Shown: positions 13,319-23,900, numbered from the stretch's first letter. The stretch is 64,000 nt of DNA from CADEED01 sp039930985 (GCA_039930985.1 JBDTSV010000152.1:9925-73924); one strand, 5' to 3'. A program made the numbers and translations. The notes: generated from the sequence alone by a model not told the origin.

Positions 13319-14968
13319 GTGGGTACAGGGGACCAGTCGATCGACTCCGCGCATCGGCGCGTCATTTTTGCTTCGTCACTCGGCACCGTGTTCGAGTGGT
13401 ACGACTTCTACCTCTACGGCTCGTTGGTCACCATCATCACCAAGAAGTTCTTCTCGGGGATGAATGACACCACGGCGTTCCTGTTCGCGCTGCTGGCTTT
13501 TGCGGCTGGTTTCTTTGTGCGGCCCTTCGGTGCGCTGGTGTTCGGCCGGCTCGGGGACCTCGTCGGCCGCAAGCACACGTTCCTCATCACCATCGTCATC
13601 ATGGGCGCCTCGACTGCGCTAGTTGGCTGTCTGCCGACGTACGAGACGATTGGCGTCGCCGCGCCGATCATCTTCATCGCGCTCCGGTTGCTGCAGGGCC
13701 TCGCGCTCGGCGGTCAGTACGGTGGTGCTGCGACGTACATCGCCGAGCACGCGCCACCCGGCAAGCGAGGCTTTTATACCAGCTGGATCCAGACCACGGC
13801 GACGCTGGGCTTTTTCCTCTCGCTGATCGTCATTCTCGCGTGCCGCTCGTTCATGCCCGCCGGCTACTTCGAGGACCAGGGCTGGCGTGTGCCGTTCCTG
13901 CTGTCGATCGTGCTCCTGCTGATCTCCACGTACATCCGTTTGCAATTGCAGGAATCGCCGGTATTCCAGGAGATGAAGGCGGCCGGCACATTGTCCAAGG
14001 CGCCGCTGACCGAGTCGTTCGCGCGATGGCCGAATCTCAAGATCGTGCTGCTGGCCTTGTTCGGCGCCACCGCGGGCCAGGCCGTCGTCTGGTACGGCGG
14101 CCAGTTCTACGCGTTGCTGTTTCTCGAGAAGACGCTGCAGGTCGAGTCGACGAGCGCGCAGCTCGTGATGGCCGCGGCGTTACTCATCGCCACGCCGTTC
14201 TTCGTCGTGTTCGGCTCGTTGTCCGACCGGATCGGCCGCAAGAAGATCGTCCTCACGGGTTGTCTGCTGGCGGCTCTGACGTATTTCCCGATCTTCCAGG
14301 GCATCGCACACTTCGCCAACCCGGCGCTGGACGCGGCGGTGAAGTCCTCGCCGGTAAGGGTTGCGGCGAATCTCGCGCAATGCAGTTTTCAGTTCGATCC
14401 GATCGGCAAGAAGCAATACAAGACCGGCTGCGATCTCGCGAAAGGCGCGCTCGCGCGCATGGGCGTGTCGTACACGATGGGGGATGAATCACTGAGTCGT
14501 GACGTCGATGCCACGGTGTTGATCGGTGAGGACTCCATCGAGGTGAAGGATCTCAACGGCATGTTGACCGCCGCCGAGTACAAGAAAGAACAGGACGCGG
14601 TCACCGCGCGCCTCAAAGAGGCGCTCGGGAAAGCCGGCTATCCGCCGAAGGCCGACATGCAGGCATTCAACTACCCCATGGTGATCCTGCTGTGCACGAT
14701 CCTCGTGCTGTACGTGACGATGGTGTACGGCCCGATCGCTGCGTGGCTGGTCGAGCTCTTCCCCGTGCAAATCCGCTACACGTCGATGTCGCTGCCGTAT
14801 CACATCGGTAACGGGTGGTTCGGTGGGTTCCTGCCGGTGACCTCGTTCGCCATCGTCGCGGCCACCGGAAATATCTACAACGGGTTGTGGTACCCGGTCG
14901 TGGTCGCGTCGATCACGCTGGTCGTCGGTGCTCTGTTTCTAAGGGAAACCAAGGACTCTCCGGCGTAA
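13319..14968 (+). CDS. MHS-type major facilitator transporter (metabolite:H+ symporter family)
   Basis: This 549-residue polytopic membrane protein starts at GTG 13319. The N-terminus VIFASSLGTVFEWYDFYLYGSL is the hallmark of the MHS family (KgtP/ProP/ShiA-like), followed by VRPFGALVFGRLGDLVGRK, the loop 2-3 MFS signature, and a second copy SLSDRIGRKK before TM9. Twelve helices are plausible. A stretch of about 110 residues (about 340-450) between the second signature and the last helices is hydrophilic, holds two Cys and an alpha-helical KKEQDAVTARLKEAL segment, and is longer than in KgtP. Members move organic acids, betaine or similar solutes; the substrate here is unknown. The gene is divergent from uvrA and its stop codon touches a repeat. 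Confidence 0.88.
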   Translation: MGTGDQSIDSAHRRVIFASSLGTVFEWYDFYLYGSLVTIITKKFFSGMNDTTAFLFALLAFAAGFFVRPFGALVFGRLGDLVGRKHTFLITIVIMGASTALVGCLPTYETIGVAAPIIFIALRLLQGLALGGQYGGAATYIAEHAPPGKRGFYTSWIQTTATLGFFLSLIVILACRSFMPAGYFEDQGWRVPFLLSIVLLLISTYIRLQLQESPVFQEMKAAGTLSKAPLTESFARWPNLKIVLLALFGATAGQAVVWYGGQFYALLFLEKTLQVESTSAQLVMAAALLIATPFFVVFGSLSDRIGRKKIVLTGCLLAALTYFPIFQGIAHFANPALDAAVKSSPVRVAANLAQCSFQFDPIGKKQYKTGCDLAKGALARMGVSYTMGDESLSRDVDATVLIGEDSIEVKDLNGMLTAAEYKKEQDAVTARLKEALGKAGYPPKADMQAFNYPMVILLCTILVLYVTMVYGPIAAWLVELFPVQIRYTSMSLPYHIGNGWFGGFLPVTSFAIVAATGNIYNGLWYPVVVASITLVVGALFLRETKDSPA

Positions 14969-15124
14969 GGGGACATTCCTCGTTTCCTAGCAAACGGGGA
15001 CGCGGCTCTTCTCGGTAGTGCTTTCCTACACGCGCGCTGGCATCGGCTGCGCTCAAAAGTTGACGATGCTGGCGCGCGACGCAACGAGCTCCTACCCATT
15101 TGCTAGGAAACGAGGAATGTCCCC
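14969..15124. repeat. Long hairpin repeat, GGGGACATTCC...TTTCCTAGCAAA type
   Basis: Perfect 26-bp inverted arms lie at 14969-14994 and 15099-15124, enclosing about 104 bases. It begins on the base after the TAA stop of the transporter gene and ends 82 bases before the TonB receptor start. The scaffold (GGGGACA-TCC-TTTCCTAGCAAA) is shared with the shorter elements at 19665, 34046, 42863 and 43752, so this looks like a two-armed version of the same family. Confidence 0.85.
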
Positions 15125-15206
15125 ATACTTCGCGCCACAAGCGCGCGCTTGCGGATGGTCGCTCACCTCTGCGCTGCCGCACCAAAACGACAGAAGGAGT
15201 GGTCGC

Positions 15207-17618
15207 ATGAAAGCCTCGATCTCGCGCGGCGCCGCCGCGTTGCTCATCGCTACGCCGTTCGCCGTTTCGGCGCAAAACGCTCCGGCGACTACGCCGCCGA
15301 CCGACGACGAAATCAGCCAGGAAATCATCGTCACCGCACAGAAGCGCGCGACGACGCTGCAGGAGGTTCCGTTCTCGGTCGCTGCGGTCACCTCCGAAGA
15401 CATCAAGGAATCCGGCGCCACCAACATCGTGGAGATCGCGCGCAACGTTCCCGGACTCTACATCGCCGATCTGGGACCGGGTCAGAGCCAGGTCGCCATC
15501 CGTGGCATCAGCGCCGGCCAGGTCATCCGCGACCAGCCTGGCGTGAAGGAATCGGTCGGCATCTATCTCGATGAGTCGCCGATCTCGGTGGCGCTGTTCA
15601 CCCCCGATCTCGATCTGTACGACCTCGATCGCATCGAAGTCCTTCGCGGGCCGCAAGGCACATTGTTCGGCGCGGGCTCGAGCTCGGGTACGGTGCGTTA
15701 CATTACCGCGCAACCGAACATCGGCGAGTTTGGCGGTTCCGTGGATCTCACATTCAACGACGTGACCGACGGCGAGACCGGTGGCTCGCTGCGCGGCGCA
15801 CTCAACGTGCCGATCGGCGAGACGGCCGCGATGCGTGCCGTCGGTTATCGCCAGGAGCTGGCGGGATTCATCGATTCGCTCTATCCCGGCCGCGACGCGC
15901 GCAAAGACGTGAACGGCGGTTCGCGCACCGGTGGGCGGCTCGCATTCCGCTTCGAACCCAACGAAAACTTCACCATCACGCCGCGCATCGTTTACCAGAA
16001 GCTCGAGACCGACGGCTTTCCGCGCATCGACGCCTACAACATTCTCGGCAATACGCTTACCACTACCCAGGCGCAGCTTGATCCGGGCGAACGTGGTCAG
16101 ATCACGCAACTCGACGAGGGGCTGACCGACGAATTCACGATGGGCGACCTCAAGCTCGAATTCGGATTCGGCGATCTCGGGCTCACGAGCGTCACCACTT
16201 ACATCGACCGCCAAGTCGAAGTGGATCGCGACGCCAGCCAGCTCACGGGCAGCGTCACGTTCGACGTCCAGGGCGCCGCGGGCAATCCCGCCAACGTGCG
16301 TCTCAATTCACCACTCATCGATCAGACCGATCTGCAGGTGTTCAGCCAGGAGGTTCGGCTGGCCTCGACGGGTGAAGGGCCATTCCAGTGGCTGGTGGGT
16401 GCGTTCTACCAGAGCGCCGATCGCGACTACGCGCAGACGTTGCCGACGCCGGGGTACGACGCGATCCTGCCGCGCCCGGTCGGTTTCACCATCGTGGACA
16501 CGCCTTACTACTCGCGCCTGACATACAACTTCTCGCAGTTCGCGGCATTCGGTGAGGCGACGTATCGATTCAGCCCGGAGTGGGCGCTCACGGGCGGTCT
16601 GCGCTACTACAACTTCGACGAGGACCGCGTCATCACCATCGGCGGGGCGTTCGCGGACTTGGCGCACACCAACGAGCTCGGCACGACCAGCTCCGACGGC
16701 GTCTCTCCACGCGTGATCCTCTCGTTCAGCCCTGACAAGAATCTGCTGTTCACGGCGCAGGTGGCGCGCGGCTTCCGGTTGGGCGGCATCAATGACCCGC
16801 TCAACGTCACTTTATGTTCGGCGGACGATCTCATCACCTATGGCGGCCATCCGACCTGGGACGACGAGAAGGTGACCAACTTCGAAGTCGGCGCGAAGAC
16901 GCGCTTCGCGGAAGGCCGCGTGACGCTCAACGCGGCGATATTCATGAGCAAGATCGACGGCCTGCAGGTGGTTGCCGATGCGGGGACCTGTTCCTCGCGC
17001 ATCATCCTGAATGCCGACGCCGAATCGAAGGGTGCGGAGGTCGAGCTGTTCGTTCGTCCCGACGAGCATTGGGATTTTGGTTTGTCCGCGACCTACGCGG
17101 ATGCCGAGATCACCGAGTCGCAGATCGATCCGAACTCCGGTCTGCCCATCGGTGGCATTCGGGACGGAAACCGCCTGCCCACCTCACCGCAGTTGCAGGC
17201 GGTTGCAACAGCGGCATACACCTGGAGCCTGTCGTCATCGCTTGAAAGTTACCTGCGGCTGACGGCTCAGCATGTGGGATCGTCGTTCACGCAGCTCGCC
17301 GACCAGGAGCCGAATTTCGGCATCATCAAGAATCATCCGACCGGCTTCCTCAACGATGGCTCCGCGCGCCTGATTCCGTTTGGCGGGGTCCCGTTGAGCA
17401 CCGTCATCGATTTTGATCCGGAGCTGCCTTCGTACGACATCGCAAACCTGCGCTGGGGCGTGCGCACGGACCGCTGGGAAGCGGGCGTGTTCGTCAACAA
17501 CCTGTTCGACGAGCGCTCGTTCCTGTCGTTGGACCGGGAGCGTGGCCGCAGCGCGCGCGTCGGCTATCTCACCAACACGCCGCGCACCGTCGGCGTGAAT
17601 TTCCGCATGAACTTCTAG
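15207..17618 (+). CDS. TonB-dependent outer-membrane receptor
   Basis: This 803-residue receptor uses ATG 15207 with a strong GAAGGAG ribosome site just upstream. The signal peptide (MKASISRGAAALLIATPFAVSA) is followed by EIIVTAQKRATTLQEVPFSV, a TonB box and the start of the plug. Plug motifs include NIVEIARNVPGLYI, QVAIRGISAGQ and DRIEVLRGPQGTLFGAGSSSGTVRYIT. A 22-strand barrel follows, with the typical C-terminal run ending in Phe (NTPRTVGVNFRMNF). It takes up a large substrate through the outer membrane using TonB energy. This subtype is common in sphingomonads and Xanthomonadales-like bacteria and its ligand cannot be predicted. The upstream open frame is repeat-derived, so the longer start is rejected. 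Confidence 0.93.
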   Translation: MKASISRGAAALLIATPFAVSAQNAPATTPPTDDEISQEIIVTAQKRATTLQEVPFSVAAVTSEDIKESGATNIVEIARNVPGLYIADLGPGQSQVAIRGISAGQVIRDQPGVKESVGIYLDESPISVALFTPDLDLYDLDRIEVLRGPQGTLFGAGSSSGTVRYITAQPNIGEFGGSVDLTFNDVTDGETGGSLRGALNVPIGETAAMRAVGYRQELAGFIDSLYPGRDARKDVNGGSRTGGRLAFRFEPNENFTITPRIVYQKLETDGFPRIDAYNILGNTLTTTQAQLDPGERGQITQLDEGLTDEFTMGDLKLEFGFGDLGLTSVTTYIDRQVEVDRDASQLTGSVTFDVQGAAGNPANVRLNSPLIDQTDLQVFSQEVRLASTGEGPFQWLVGAFYQSADRDYAQTLPTPGYDAILPRPVGFTIVDTPYYSRLTYNFSQFAAFGEATYRFSPEWALTGGLRYYNFDEDRVITIGGAFADLAHTNELGTTSSDGVSPRVILSFSPDKNLLFTAQVARGFRLGGINDPLNVTLCSADDLITYGGHPTWDDEKVTNFEVGAKTRFAEGRVTLNAAIFMSKIDGLQVVADAGTCSSRIILNADAESKGAEVELFVRPDEHWDFGLSATYADAEITESQIDPNSGLPIGGIRDGNRLPTSPQLQAVATAAYTWSLSSSLESYLRLTAQHVGSSFTQLADQEPNFGIIKNHPTGFLNDGSARLIPFGGVPLSTVIDFDPELPSYDIANLRWGVRTDRWEAGVFVNNLFDERSFLSLDRERGRSARVGYLTNTPRTVGVNFRMNF

Positions 17619-19094
17619 TCACGCGGGGCGCGGCGGAATGTTCGGATTGAGGTGAAACAGGTTGGTCGGGTCGTACTGCGTCTTGAGATCGACCAGCCGT
17701 TTCGTGTTAGGCCCGTAAGCCGCGAGCAGCCGCGGGTCCGCATCGGCCAGGTTGAGGTTGGCGTAGATGCCACGTGAGAAGGGCTCGAAGCCTTTCCACG
17801 TGTTCTTCTGCCACGCCGTTTTCCGCGCGGCATCTTCGGGTCTGGTCCACGCGGCGCGCAAGACGACATTGAACGGTGCGGCGCGGTTCGCGAACGCGGT
17901 AGCGTCGGCGGGCACGCGCGATATCGCGCCGCCGACCTGCGTGAGACTGATCTTGCCGAGCTCGGCGCCCGGCTCCTGGATGCTGCGGAGCGCATGATCG
18001 AGCAAAGCCGGTTCGAGCCCCGACACACCCGCGCCATTCATGTAGTAGCCGCGGCCGCGCGGTGAATCATCGTCATGGTCCGATTGAAGGTCGACGAACG
18101 GGTACGCACTGACGCTGTCGAACATGGTCTTGCCCGCCTTGCGCAGCGCCCGGACGTCCCGGCGCGCGGCCTTCGAAGTTCCGCAGTGGCAGATGTTCAG
18201 CATCAGCTGGCGAATGCCTTGCGCGTCGCACTCGAGCACCGGGTCCATCCACAGCTCATCCGGCGCGTTCGGCGCGAAGTCCGCGAGGAAGTCGAGCACG
18301 CCGCGCGCCTGCGACATGGGATAGACCAGATCGCCGCCGACCACTTTCGACCGCAGCTCATTCAGCCGGAACTCGAATGAAGTCACCACGCCGAAGTTTC
18401 CGCCGCCGCCGCGGAGGGCCCAGAACAAGTCGGGATTTTCCTGCGCGTTTACCTTGCGCAGCTTTCCGTCCGGCGTGACGAGATTGGCGCCGAGCAGATT
18501 GTCGATCGACAGGCCGAACTTGCGCGCAAGCCGGCCGATGCCGCCTCCCAGCGACAGTCCGGCGACGCCCGTGTGCGAGACCGTGCCGGCGGGCACGATG
18601 AATCCGGCCTTTTGTACCGCTCTATCCAGGGTTCCTAACCACACGCCTGGATCCACGCGCACGGTGCGCGCGATCTTGTCGATCAGCACGCCCTGCATGG
18701 GCGCGAGATCGATCATGAGACCCCCCTCGCACACCGAGTGGCCCGGCAGGCTGTGTCCGCCGCCGCGGACGGCGACTAATAAGTCGTGGTTGGCGGCGAA
18801 CTGCACTGACTTGATGACATCCGCTGCGTCGGCGCAGCGCAGGATCACCGCCGGATGCCGGTCGAAGGCGCCATTCCAGATGTGGCGCGCCTGTTCGTAA
18901 CCCGCATCGCCGTTCAGCAGCAGCGCACCATGCAAGCCGCCGCGGAGTTCCTGGACTTCAGCGCGCGTCAGCAGCAGCTGTTTGCCGGTGCGGGACAGGA
19001 TCGGAAGATCGTCGGCGGCCGCGGATCGGGCCCGCAAGGAGAAACCGGCCGCAGCCAGTGCCAGCGACGAGACGACAAAGTCTCTTCTTTTCAT
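17619..19094 (-). CDS. Tat-exported FAD-linked oxidase, berberine-bridge-enzyme type
   Basis: This 491-residue flavoprotein has an N-terminal KRRDFVVSS Tat motif and a hydrophobic stretch, so it is probably exported folded. The PCMH-type FAD domain has AVRGGGHSLPGHS with His114 at the position of the 8-alpha histidyl FAD link, VDPGVWLGTLD, and VSHTGVAGLSLGGGIGRLARKFGLS. The second covalent Cys found in bicovalent members is replaced by Ser/His in VSHTG. The C-terminal BBE segment YDPTNLFHLNPNI is intact. It probably oxidises a sugar, alcohol or aromatic substrate with O2 as acceptor. It converges on the TonB receptor gene, with the two stop codons adjacent. Confidence 0.9.
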   Translation of the reverse strand: MKRRDFVVSSLALAAAGFSLRARSAAADDLPILSRTGKQLLLTRAEVQELRGGLHGALLLNGDAGYEQARHIWNGAFDRHPAVILRCADAADVIKSVQFAANHDLLVAVRGGGHSLPGHSVCEGGLMIDLAPMQGVLIDKIARTVRVDPGVWLGTLDRAVQKAGFIVPAGTVSHTGVAGLSLGGGIGRLARKFGLSIDNLLGANLVTPDGKLRKVNAQENPDLFWALRGGGGNFGVVTSFEFRLNELRSKVVGGDLVYPMSQARGVLDFLADFAPNAPDELWMDPVLECDAQGIRQLMLNICHCGTSKAARRDVRALRKAGKTMFDSVSAYPFVDLQSDHDDDSPRGRGYYMNGAGVSGLEPALLDHALRSIQEPGAELGKISLTQVGGAISRVPADATAFANRAAPFNVVLRAAWTRPEDAARKTAWQKNTWKGFEPFSRGIYANLNLADADPRLLAAYGPNTKRLVDLKTQYDPTNLFHLNPNIPPRPA

Positions 19095-19136
19095 GTGGAC
19101 CGCTCCGACAACCTAGCCCAGGATTAGAGTTATAAG

Positions 19137-19664
19137 ATGACCATGAAATCCCGTAATCGCAAGCTGTCACCCACCAAGGTCCAGATCGAAGCGCTGTTCA
19201 CGGCGGCGGACTATCTCGAAGAATCCGGCGCGCTGCGCGCGGCGTTCCAGTGCCTGCTCGCCGCCGCGGAAGCGGGTGACGAGGGCAGCCAGCTCAACCT
19301 CGGCAACTATTTTTCGGACGGCACCGGGGTGCGCAAGGACTTCAAGAAGGCGGCCTTTTGGTATCGCAAGGCCTATAACAACCAGAGCCGTGGCATTCGC
19401 TGTTCGTCGGCGGCGGTGAATCTGGGCATCAACTTTCGCAATAGCGGTAACCTGAAAGCGGCCGTCGGCTGGTTCGAGCGCGCGAGGAAATTGCAGGACG
19501 GATCAGCGTGCCTGGAGCTGGCGCGAATACACTCGGAGCGCAAGGGCGGGCGGCGAAAGGCGGTGACCTTGTTGCAGGAAGTGATCGAGCTCGACAGCAA
19601 CTATTCCACCGAGGCCGACAAGGAAGCCGCCGAGGCGATGTTGAAGGTCCTGTTGCTTCACTGA
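19137..19664 (+). CDS. Sel1-repeat (TPR-like) protein
   Basis: This 175-residue protein is made of Sel1/TPR helix pairs: AEAGDEGSQLNLGNYFSDGTGVRKDFKKAAFWYRKAY is a textbook Sel1 repeat, followed by SSAAVNLGINFRNSGNLKAAVGWFERARKL and DGSACLELARIHSERKGGRRKAVTLLQEV. No signal peptide is visible, so it is probably a cytoplasmic scaffold. It starts at ATG 19137, shares a short divergent promoter region with the flavoprotein gene at 19094, and stops against a hairpin repeat. The partner is unknown. Confidence 0.85.
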   Translation: MTMKSRNRKLSPTKVQIEALFTAADYLEESGALRAAFQCLLAAAEAGDEGSQLNLGNYFSDGTGVRKDFKKAAFWYRKAYNNQSRGIRCSSAAVNLGINFRNSGNLKAAVGWFERARKLQDGSACLELARIHSERKGGRRKAVTLLQEVIELDSNYSTEADKEAAEAMLKVLLLH

Positions 19665-19728
19665 AATGGGGACACTCCCCATTTCCTAGCAAAAGGGGCC
19701 GCACCTCAAAGAGGTACATCCCCATTTT
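19665..19728. repeat. Hairpin repeat filling the gap between two convergent genes
   Basis: The element begins AATGGGGACACTCCCCATT straight after the TGA of the Sel1 gene and continues with TTCCTAGCAAAAGGGGCCGCACCT. It ends in GAGGTACATCCCCATTTT, which reads as a second GGGGATG arm on the other strand. The outer edges overlap the last codons of both convergent genes, so it probably serves as a two-way terminator. Confidence 0.8.
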
Positions 19729-20979
19729 TCAGTGCACCGCGCGATTCTGCTGCTCGGCCTTCGATTCCAGACTGAAACGCGGCTCAACGTTCTTGAGCCT
19801 TGCCGTCAGCAGTTCGCTTGCGTAACGCCCGACCTCGGGCCCGTGCTTGAAGCCGTGCCCCGACCCCGCCCCGATCAACAACACGTTCGGTGCCGTCGGG
19901 TGGCGGTCGATCAGCAGATCCCCATTCGAACTGTTTTCGTACTGGCAGACGCGCTCTTCGTTGAGTGGCGCGCCGGCGAGCGCCGGGAAGCGCTTTGCCA
20001 GGTACGCGCGCGCATCCGCGAGCGCCCCCGGCGACGCCACGCGGTCACCACGATCGGGATCGATGGGCAGCCCGTGCTTGTCGTTCGCGATCTTGAATCC
20101 GCGTCCCTCGAGATCGGGCATGCCGTAGAAGATGTCGCCGTTGTTGAAGTCGGCCCAGCCGGGCAGGGCGGCGGAACCGAAACGCGCATCGCCGGCTGGC
20201 GGCGCGAAGAAGAAGACTTCCTGGCGCGTGGGGAAGATGCGCGGGCCGAGCAGGCGCGGGAACATCTTCGGCAGCCAGGGTCCGCAGGCAAATATGTAGT
20301 TAGCCGCGGACACGGTGGACCCGTCGCCGAGCTCGATCTGGCTGAGCTGCCGGGAGGCATCCGGCGGCTTGACCGCCGCGACCCGATATTCACCGCCAGC
20401 CTTCACGAACTGCTTCACCAGCATCTGCACCGCGCGGCGCGCCATGAGCACGCCGAACTCAGGCTCCAGTAACCCGACCTCGATGTCTTTCCAGAACACT
20501 TGCGGGTACTTCTGCTCGAGCGCGGCGCGATCGAGCTCGACGGTCGGCAGCTTCAGGTGGCGATGTACTTCGAGCGACTGATCGACGTACGGTTCGCGCT
20601 TCTGAAAAAAGAACAGCACACCGATCTGATGCAGGATCGGCAGTCCCGAAAGGTCCGAGAGCCACTTCCACTGTGGCAGGGAGTCGAACGCAAAGCGGGT
20701 GTAGATCTCGTCGCTGCCATAGCTGCCACGGGTGAGCCGCGATTCACCGCCCGAGGACGCGCGCGCATTCGCGGCGCCAAACGCGTCCAGCAACAACACG
20801 CGCTGTCCGGCCTTGCGCAGGTACCACGCGGTCCACGCGCCAAACACGCCGGAACCGATGACGACGGAATCCCAGGCCGTTTTGTTCACCTTCTTTTCCT
20901 CGCCGCGCGCGCCGCCGGCCACGCCTGCGGCCAGCGCAGTTGCGATGACGCCGCGGCGGGTCAGTTTACGGGTGCCCAC
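19729..20979 (-). CDS. Tat-exported DAO-type flavoprotein (monomeric sarcosine-oxidase-like)
   Basis: This 416-residue enzyme has a Tat-like N-terminus (KLTRRGVIATALAAG). The FAD-binding loop is SVVIGSGVFGAWTAWYLRKAG (G42, G44, G47), and the arginine-rich SSGGESRLTRGSYG segment fits the MSOX/SoxA family. ERVCQYENSSNGDLLIDRHP places Cys345 where monomeric sarcosine oxidases attach FAD covalently, and IGAGSGHGFKHGPEVGR is the conserved C-terminal loop. It probably oxidises an N-methyl or amino compound in the periplasm. Its start overlaps the stop of the large upstream gene (20966-24394) by 14 bases, so the two are translationally coupled and probably work together. Confidence 0.9.
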   Translation of the reverse strand: MGTRKLTRRGVIATALAAGVAGGARGEEKKVNKTAWDSVVIGSGVFGAWTAWYLRKAGQRVLLLDAFGAANARASSGGESRLTRGSYGSDEIYTRFAFDSLPQWKWLSDLSGLPILHQIGVLFFFQKREPYVDQSLEVHRHLKLPTVELDRAALEQKYPQVFWKDIEVGLLEPEFGVLMARRAVQMLVKQFVKAGGEYRVAAVKPPDASRQLSQIELGDGSTVSAANYIFACGPWLPKMFPRLLGPRIFPTRQEVFFFAPPAGDARFGSAALPGWADFNNGDIFYGMPDLEGRGFKIANDKHGLPIDPDRGDRVASPGALADARAYLAKRFPALAGAPLNEERVCQYENSSNGDLLIDRHPTAPNVLLIGAGSGHGFKHGPEVGRYASELLTARLKNVEPRFSLESKAEQQNRAVH

Positions 20980-23900
20980 CCGGCGCCGACTCCTTGCTCA
21001 CCGAACTCATCGCCCGATTGCTCTCGCCCATCGGCGCGTCGCCATCGGGTCCGTTCGGCCGGGTGAGAACGTTGAGGAACGCGATGAGGTCGCGAAGCTG
21101 TTCGCGAGGAAGCGTCTGGCCATAGATCTCGGGCATGGACGACGGCGCGGTCACGCGCTGCTTCACCTGCTTCGGATCGATGTTCACGGTGGTGTTGTCG
21201 GCGTGCCTGAGCACGATCTGAGTCGCCGATTCGCTGGCAAGCGAGCCGGTCTCCACCTCGCCGTTCTTCAGCGTGAAGGTGACCACGTCGAAGCCCTGGG
21301 CGATGTGCGCGCTCGGCTTGACCACCGACTCGAGCAGGTAGTCCCGGCCCTTCCTGCCGATGAGCGAGAGGTCGGGTCCCGCCTCACCGCCGTCGCCATT
21401 CACCTTGTGGCAACGCGCGCAGGGCAACACTTCGTTCTCGGCGAACACGCGCCCGCCGCGATAAACATTGCCGCCGGCGAGTGCGAACGAGTAGGGCGCG
21501 AGCGCATTGCCGCCCGCGGCCCACGCCGCCTGCTGCTTTTGCCAGCGCGCTTTCACGGCGGGCGAGGTGCTCTTCTCGACTGTGTTGATCAGCTCGAGCT
21601 GCGCGCCGGGCTGCACCTTCCCTGCGGCCAACTGATCGAGCGCCGCGACGAGCATCTTCGGTGTGTCGGGCAGCTGCAGTTGGCCCATCGCGCGGAACGC
21701 GGCCTGTTGCTCGGCCTCCGATCCGTCGGTTGCGAGGCGGCGAACGATCGGCAAGGCGCGATCGGGCGCGCGGTGTGCAACCAGCTGCAATGCCGCGAGA
21801 CGCAGCGCGGCCACGTCGGATTTCTCCGCCGCATCGACGCCCTTCATGATTTCTTCACCGCCGAAAGTGTCGAGCGCTTTGAGCGCGCCCACGCGCACCG
21901 ACTCAGGCGCATGTTCATTGGTGACAGCCGCGAGCAGCGACGGGGCGGCTGCGCGCAACTGCAGATTGCCGACGGCTTCGAGCGCGGCGCTCTGCACGAC
22001 TTCAGGGGCCTTGCCCAGGACCGTGGGGAGAACGGCCGCCAACGCATCCGCAGCCACCTTGCCGTCGCGCTTGGCGAGCGGCCGATAGATGCCGACGATG
22101 CGGTCACGCTGCGGCGTTTTCGCCCACAGGCCGAGCTGCAGCAGTGCTTCGGCGCGCATGGCGGCGCTGGCGGCATTGCGTGTTGCGTATTGCGCCAGCG
22201 CTTTCGCGTCGCCCGGTGTGCCGAGGCGGTAGTGCGCGTTGATGGCGCGTTCGACGTAAGGCTCATCGCTCACGGGAGCCGTATCGAGCTTGGCGGCGAG
22301 CGCGGAATACGCGGCCTCGACTGGCGCGTCGTTGATGGCGTGCGCCGCCTCGTCCACCACGTACGGATCCGAATCGTTCAGGAACCAGGCGATGTTTGCG
22401 TCGCGCATTTCTCGGTAGGCGAGCACCACGCCGAGGCGCACCGCGGCGGAGGTGTCCTGGACGCCGGCATCGAGCGCGGCGTTCTTGCCGATGCGCGCCA
22501 GCGCATGTGCGGCGGCGTGCCGCAGATAGGGGTCATGGTTGTCGTTGCGCTTGAGCAAGGCGAGCAGCGGTACGGTGGCCTTGCCGTCCTTGAACTTACC
22601 CAGGCTCTGCGCGGCGAAGAACTGCACGCGCGCCACAGGATCGCCGAGCTTCTTGAGCAACGCGTCGAACGTCTTCGAATAGCCAATGTCGCCCAGGCCT
22701 TTCGCGGCCTGCGCGCGCACTTCCGCGTCGCTGTCGTTGAGCAACTTCGCGAGCACCGGGCCCACCTTCGCGCCCTTGCGGCCGAGCTGTGTCAGGCCCC
22801 AGACGGCATGCAGGCGTCCGAGTGGAGTTGCCGACTTGCTGCTTGCGACCGACGTGAACACCTTGACGCTGGCCTCCCCGCGCGAAGCGAGCTCGAGCTG
22901 AGCCTCGAGGCGCGCGCGGCGGTCGGGATGCGACAGCAGCGCGGTCAGATTGGCGACGCTCGAGCCGCTGACGCCGGCGGCGAGTAGTTTGGCGAGGTCG
23001 GCGCTGATCTTCAGTTGCGCAGGATCCGGGTTCACCGGCGTGATGCCGTAGATGCGGCCCTTGTTCGATTTCGGCCAGCCATCGACCCAGTCGGACAGAT
23101 AGAGCACGCCATCCGGGCCGAAGGTGACGTCCGTCGGCAGCACCCCACCCATGAACTGCTGGCTGCTGGTCGGCGCAAACGTGGCGCCGTTCTGCTTGAG
23201 CGTGTACGTCTGGATGCCGCTGCGCGCGATGCTGCCCTTGAAGTGCGTGATGAAAAAGTGGCCGGCGTAGCTCGGGTCGAGGCCGGTGCCGGGGTAGTAC
23301 GTGAGACCGGACGGGCCGTCCTCGATGTTGCAGATGGGCGGCAGTAGATAGGCTGGGCGGCCGGGGAACGCCGGCTTCCACAGGCTCTCGCGCAGCCACG
23401 CCCCGCCTTTGCCGAGCGGCGCGTGCTGATAGCCGACGCGCCAGCCGCTGTCGCCGCCTTCGACCAGGTAGACCAGGCGTTCCATGTCGCCCTGGTCGCT
23501 GTCATTGTCGCCGGTGAACAGATTGCCGTGCTCGTCGAACACCAGCTCCTGCGGGTTGCGCAGGCCGTGCGCGACCATCTCGAACTCGGTGCCGTCGAGA
23601 TTGGAACGGAACACCGCGCCTTCATCCGGATAGTCGACGAGCTGGCCTTCCTTGCCCGTCACGTGCGTGCCGCGGTCGCCGATGGAGTAATAAATCTTGC
23701 CGTCGTTGCCGAGCGCCAGGCCATGAAAGTCGTGGCCGGTGAAATTGAAGCGAACGCCGAAACCGCGCAGCAGCTCTTCCTTCTTCGCCTTGCCGTCGGC
23801 TCCTTCCGTCAACAGCCACAGACTCGGGATGTTGGTGAACCAGACCTTGCCGTGACGTGCCAACACGCCCGAGGCGATGCCGTCGAGCTCGCTGTTGAAC

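Noticed and set aside
20732..22987. A 751-codon open frame antisense to the large propeller protein
   Set aside because: Long open frames on the opposite strand are expected in GC-rich coding DNA. It has no domain, no plausible start site, and the minus-strand gene has strong family motifs.
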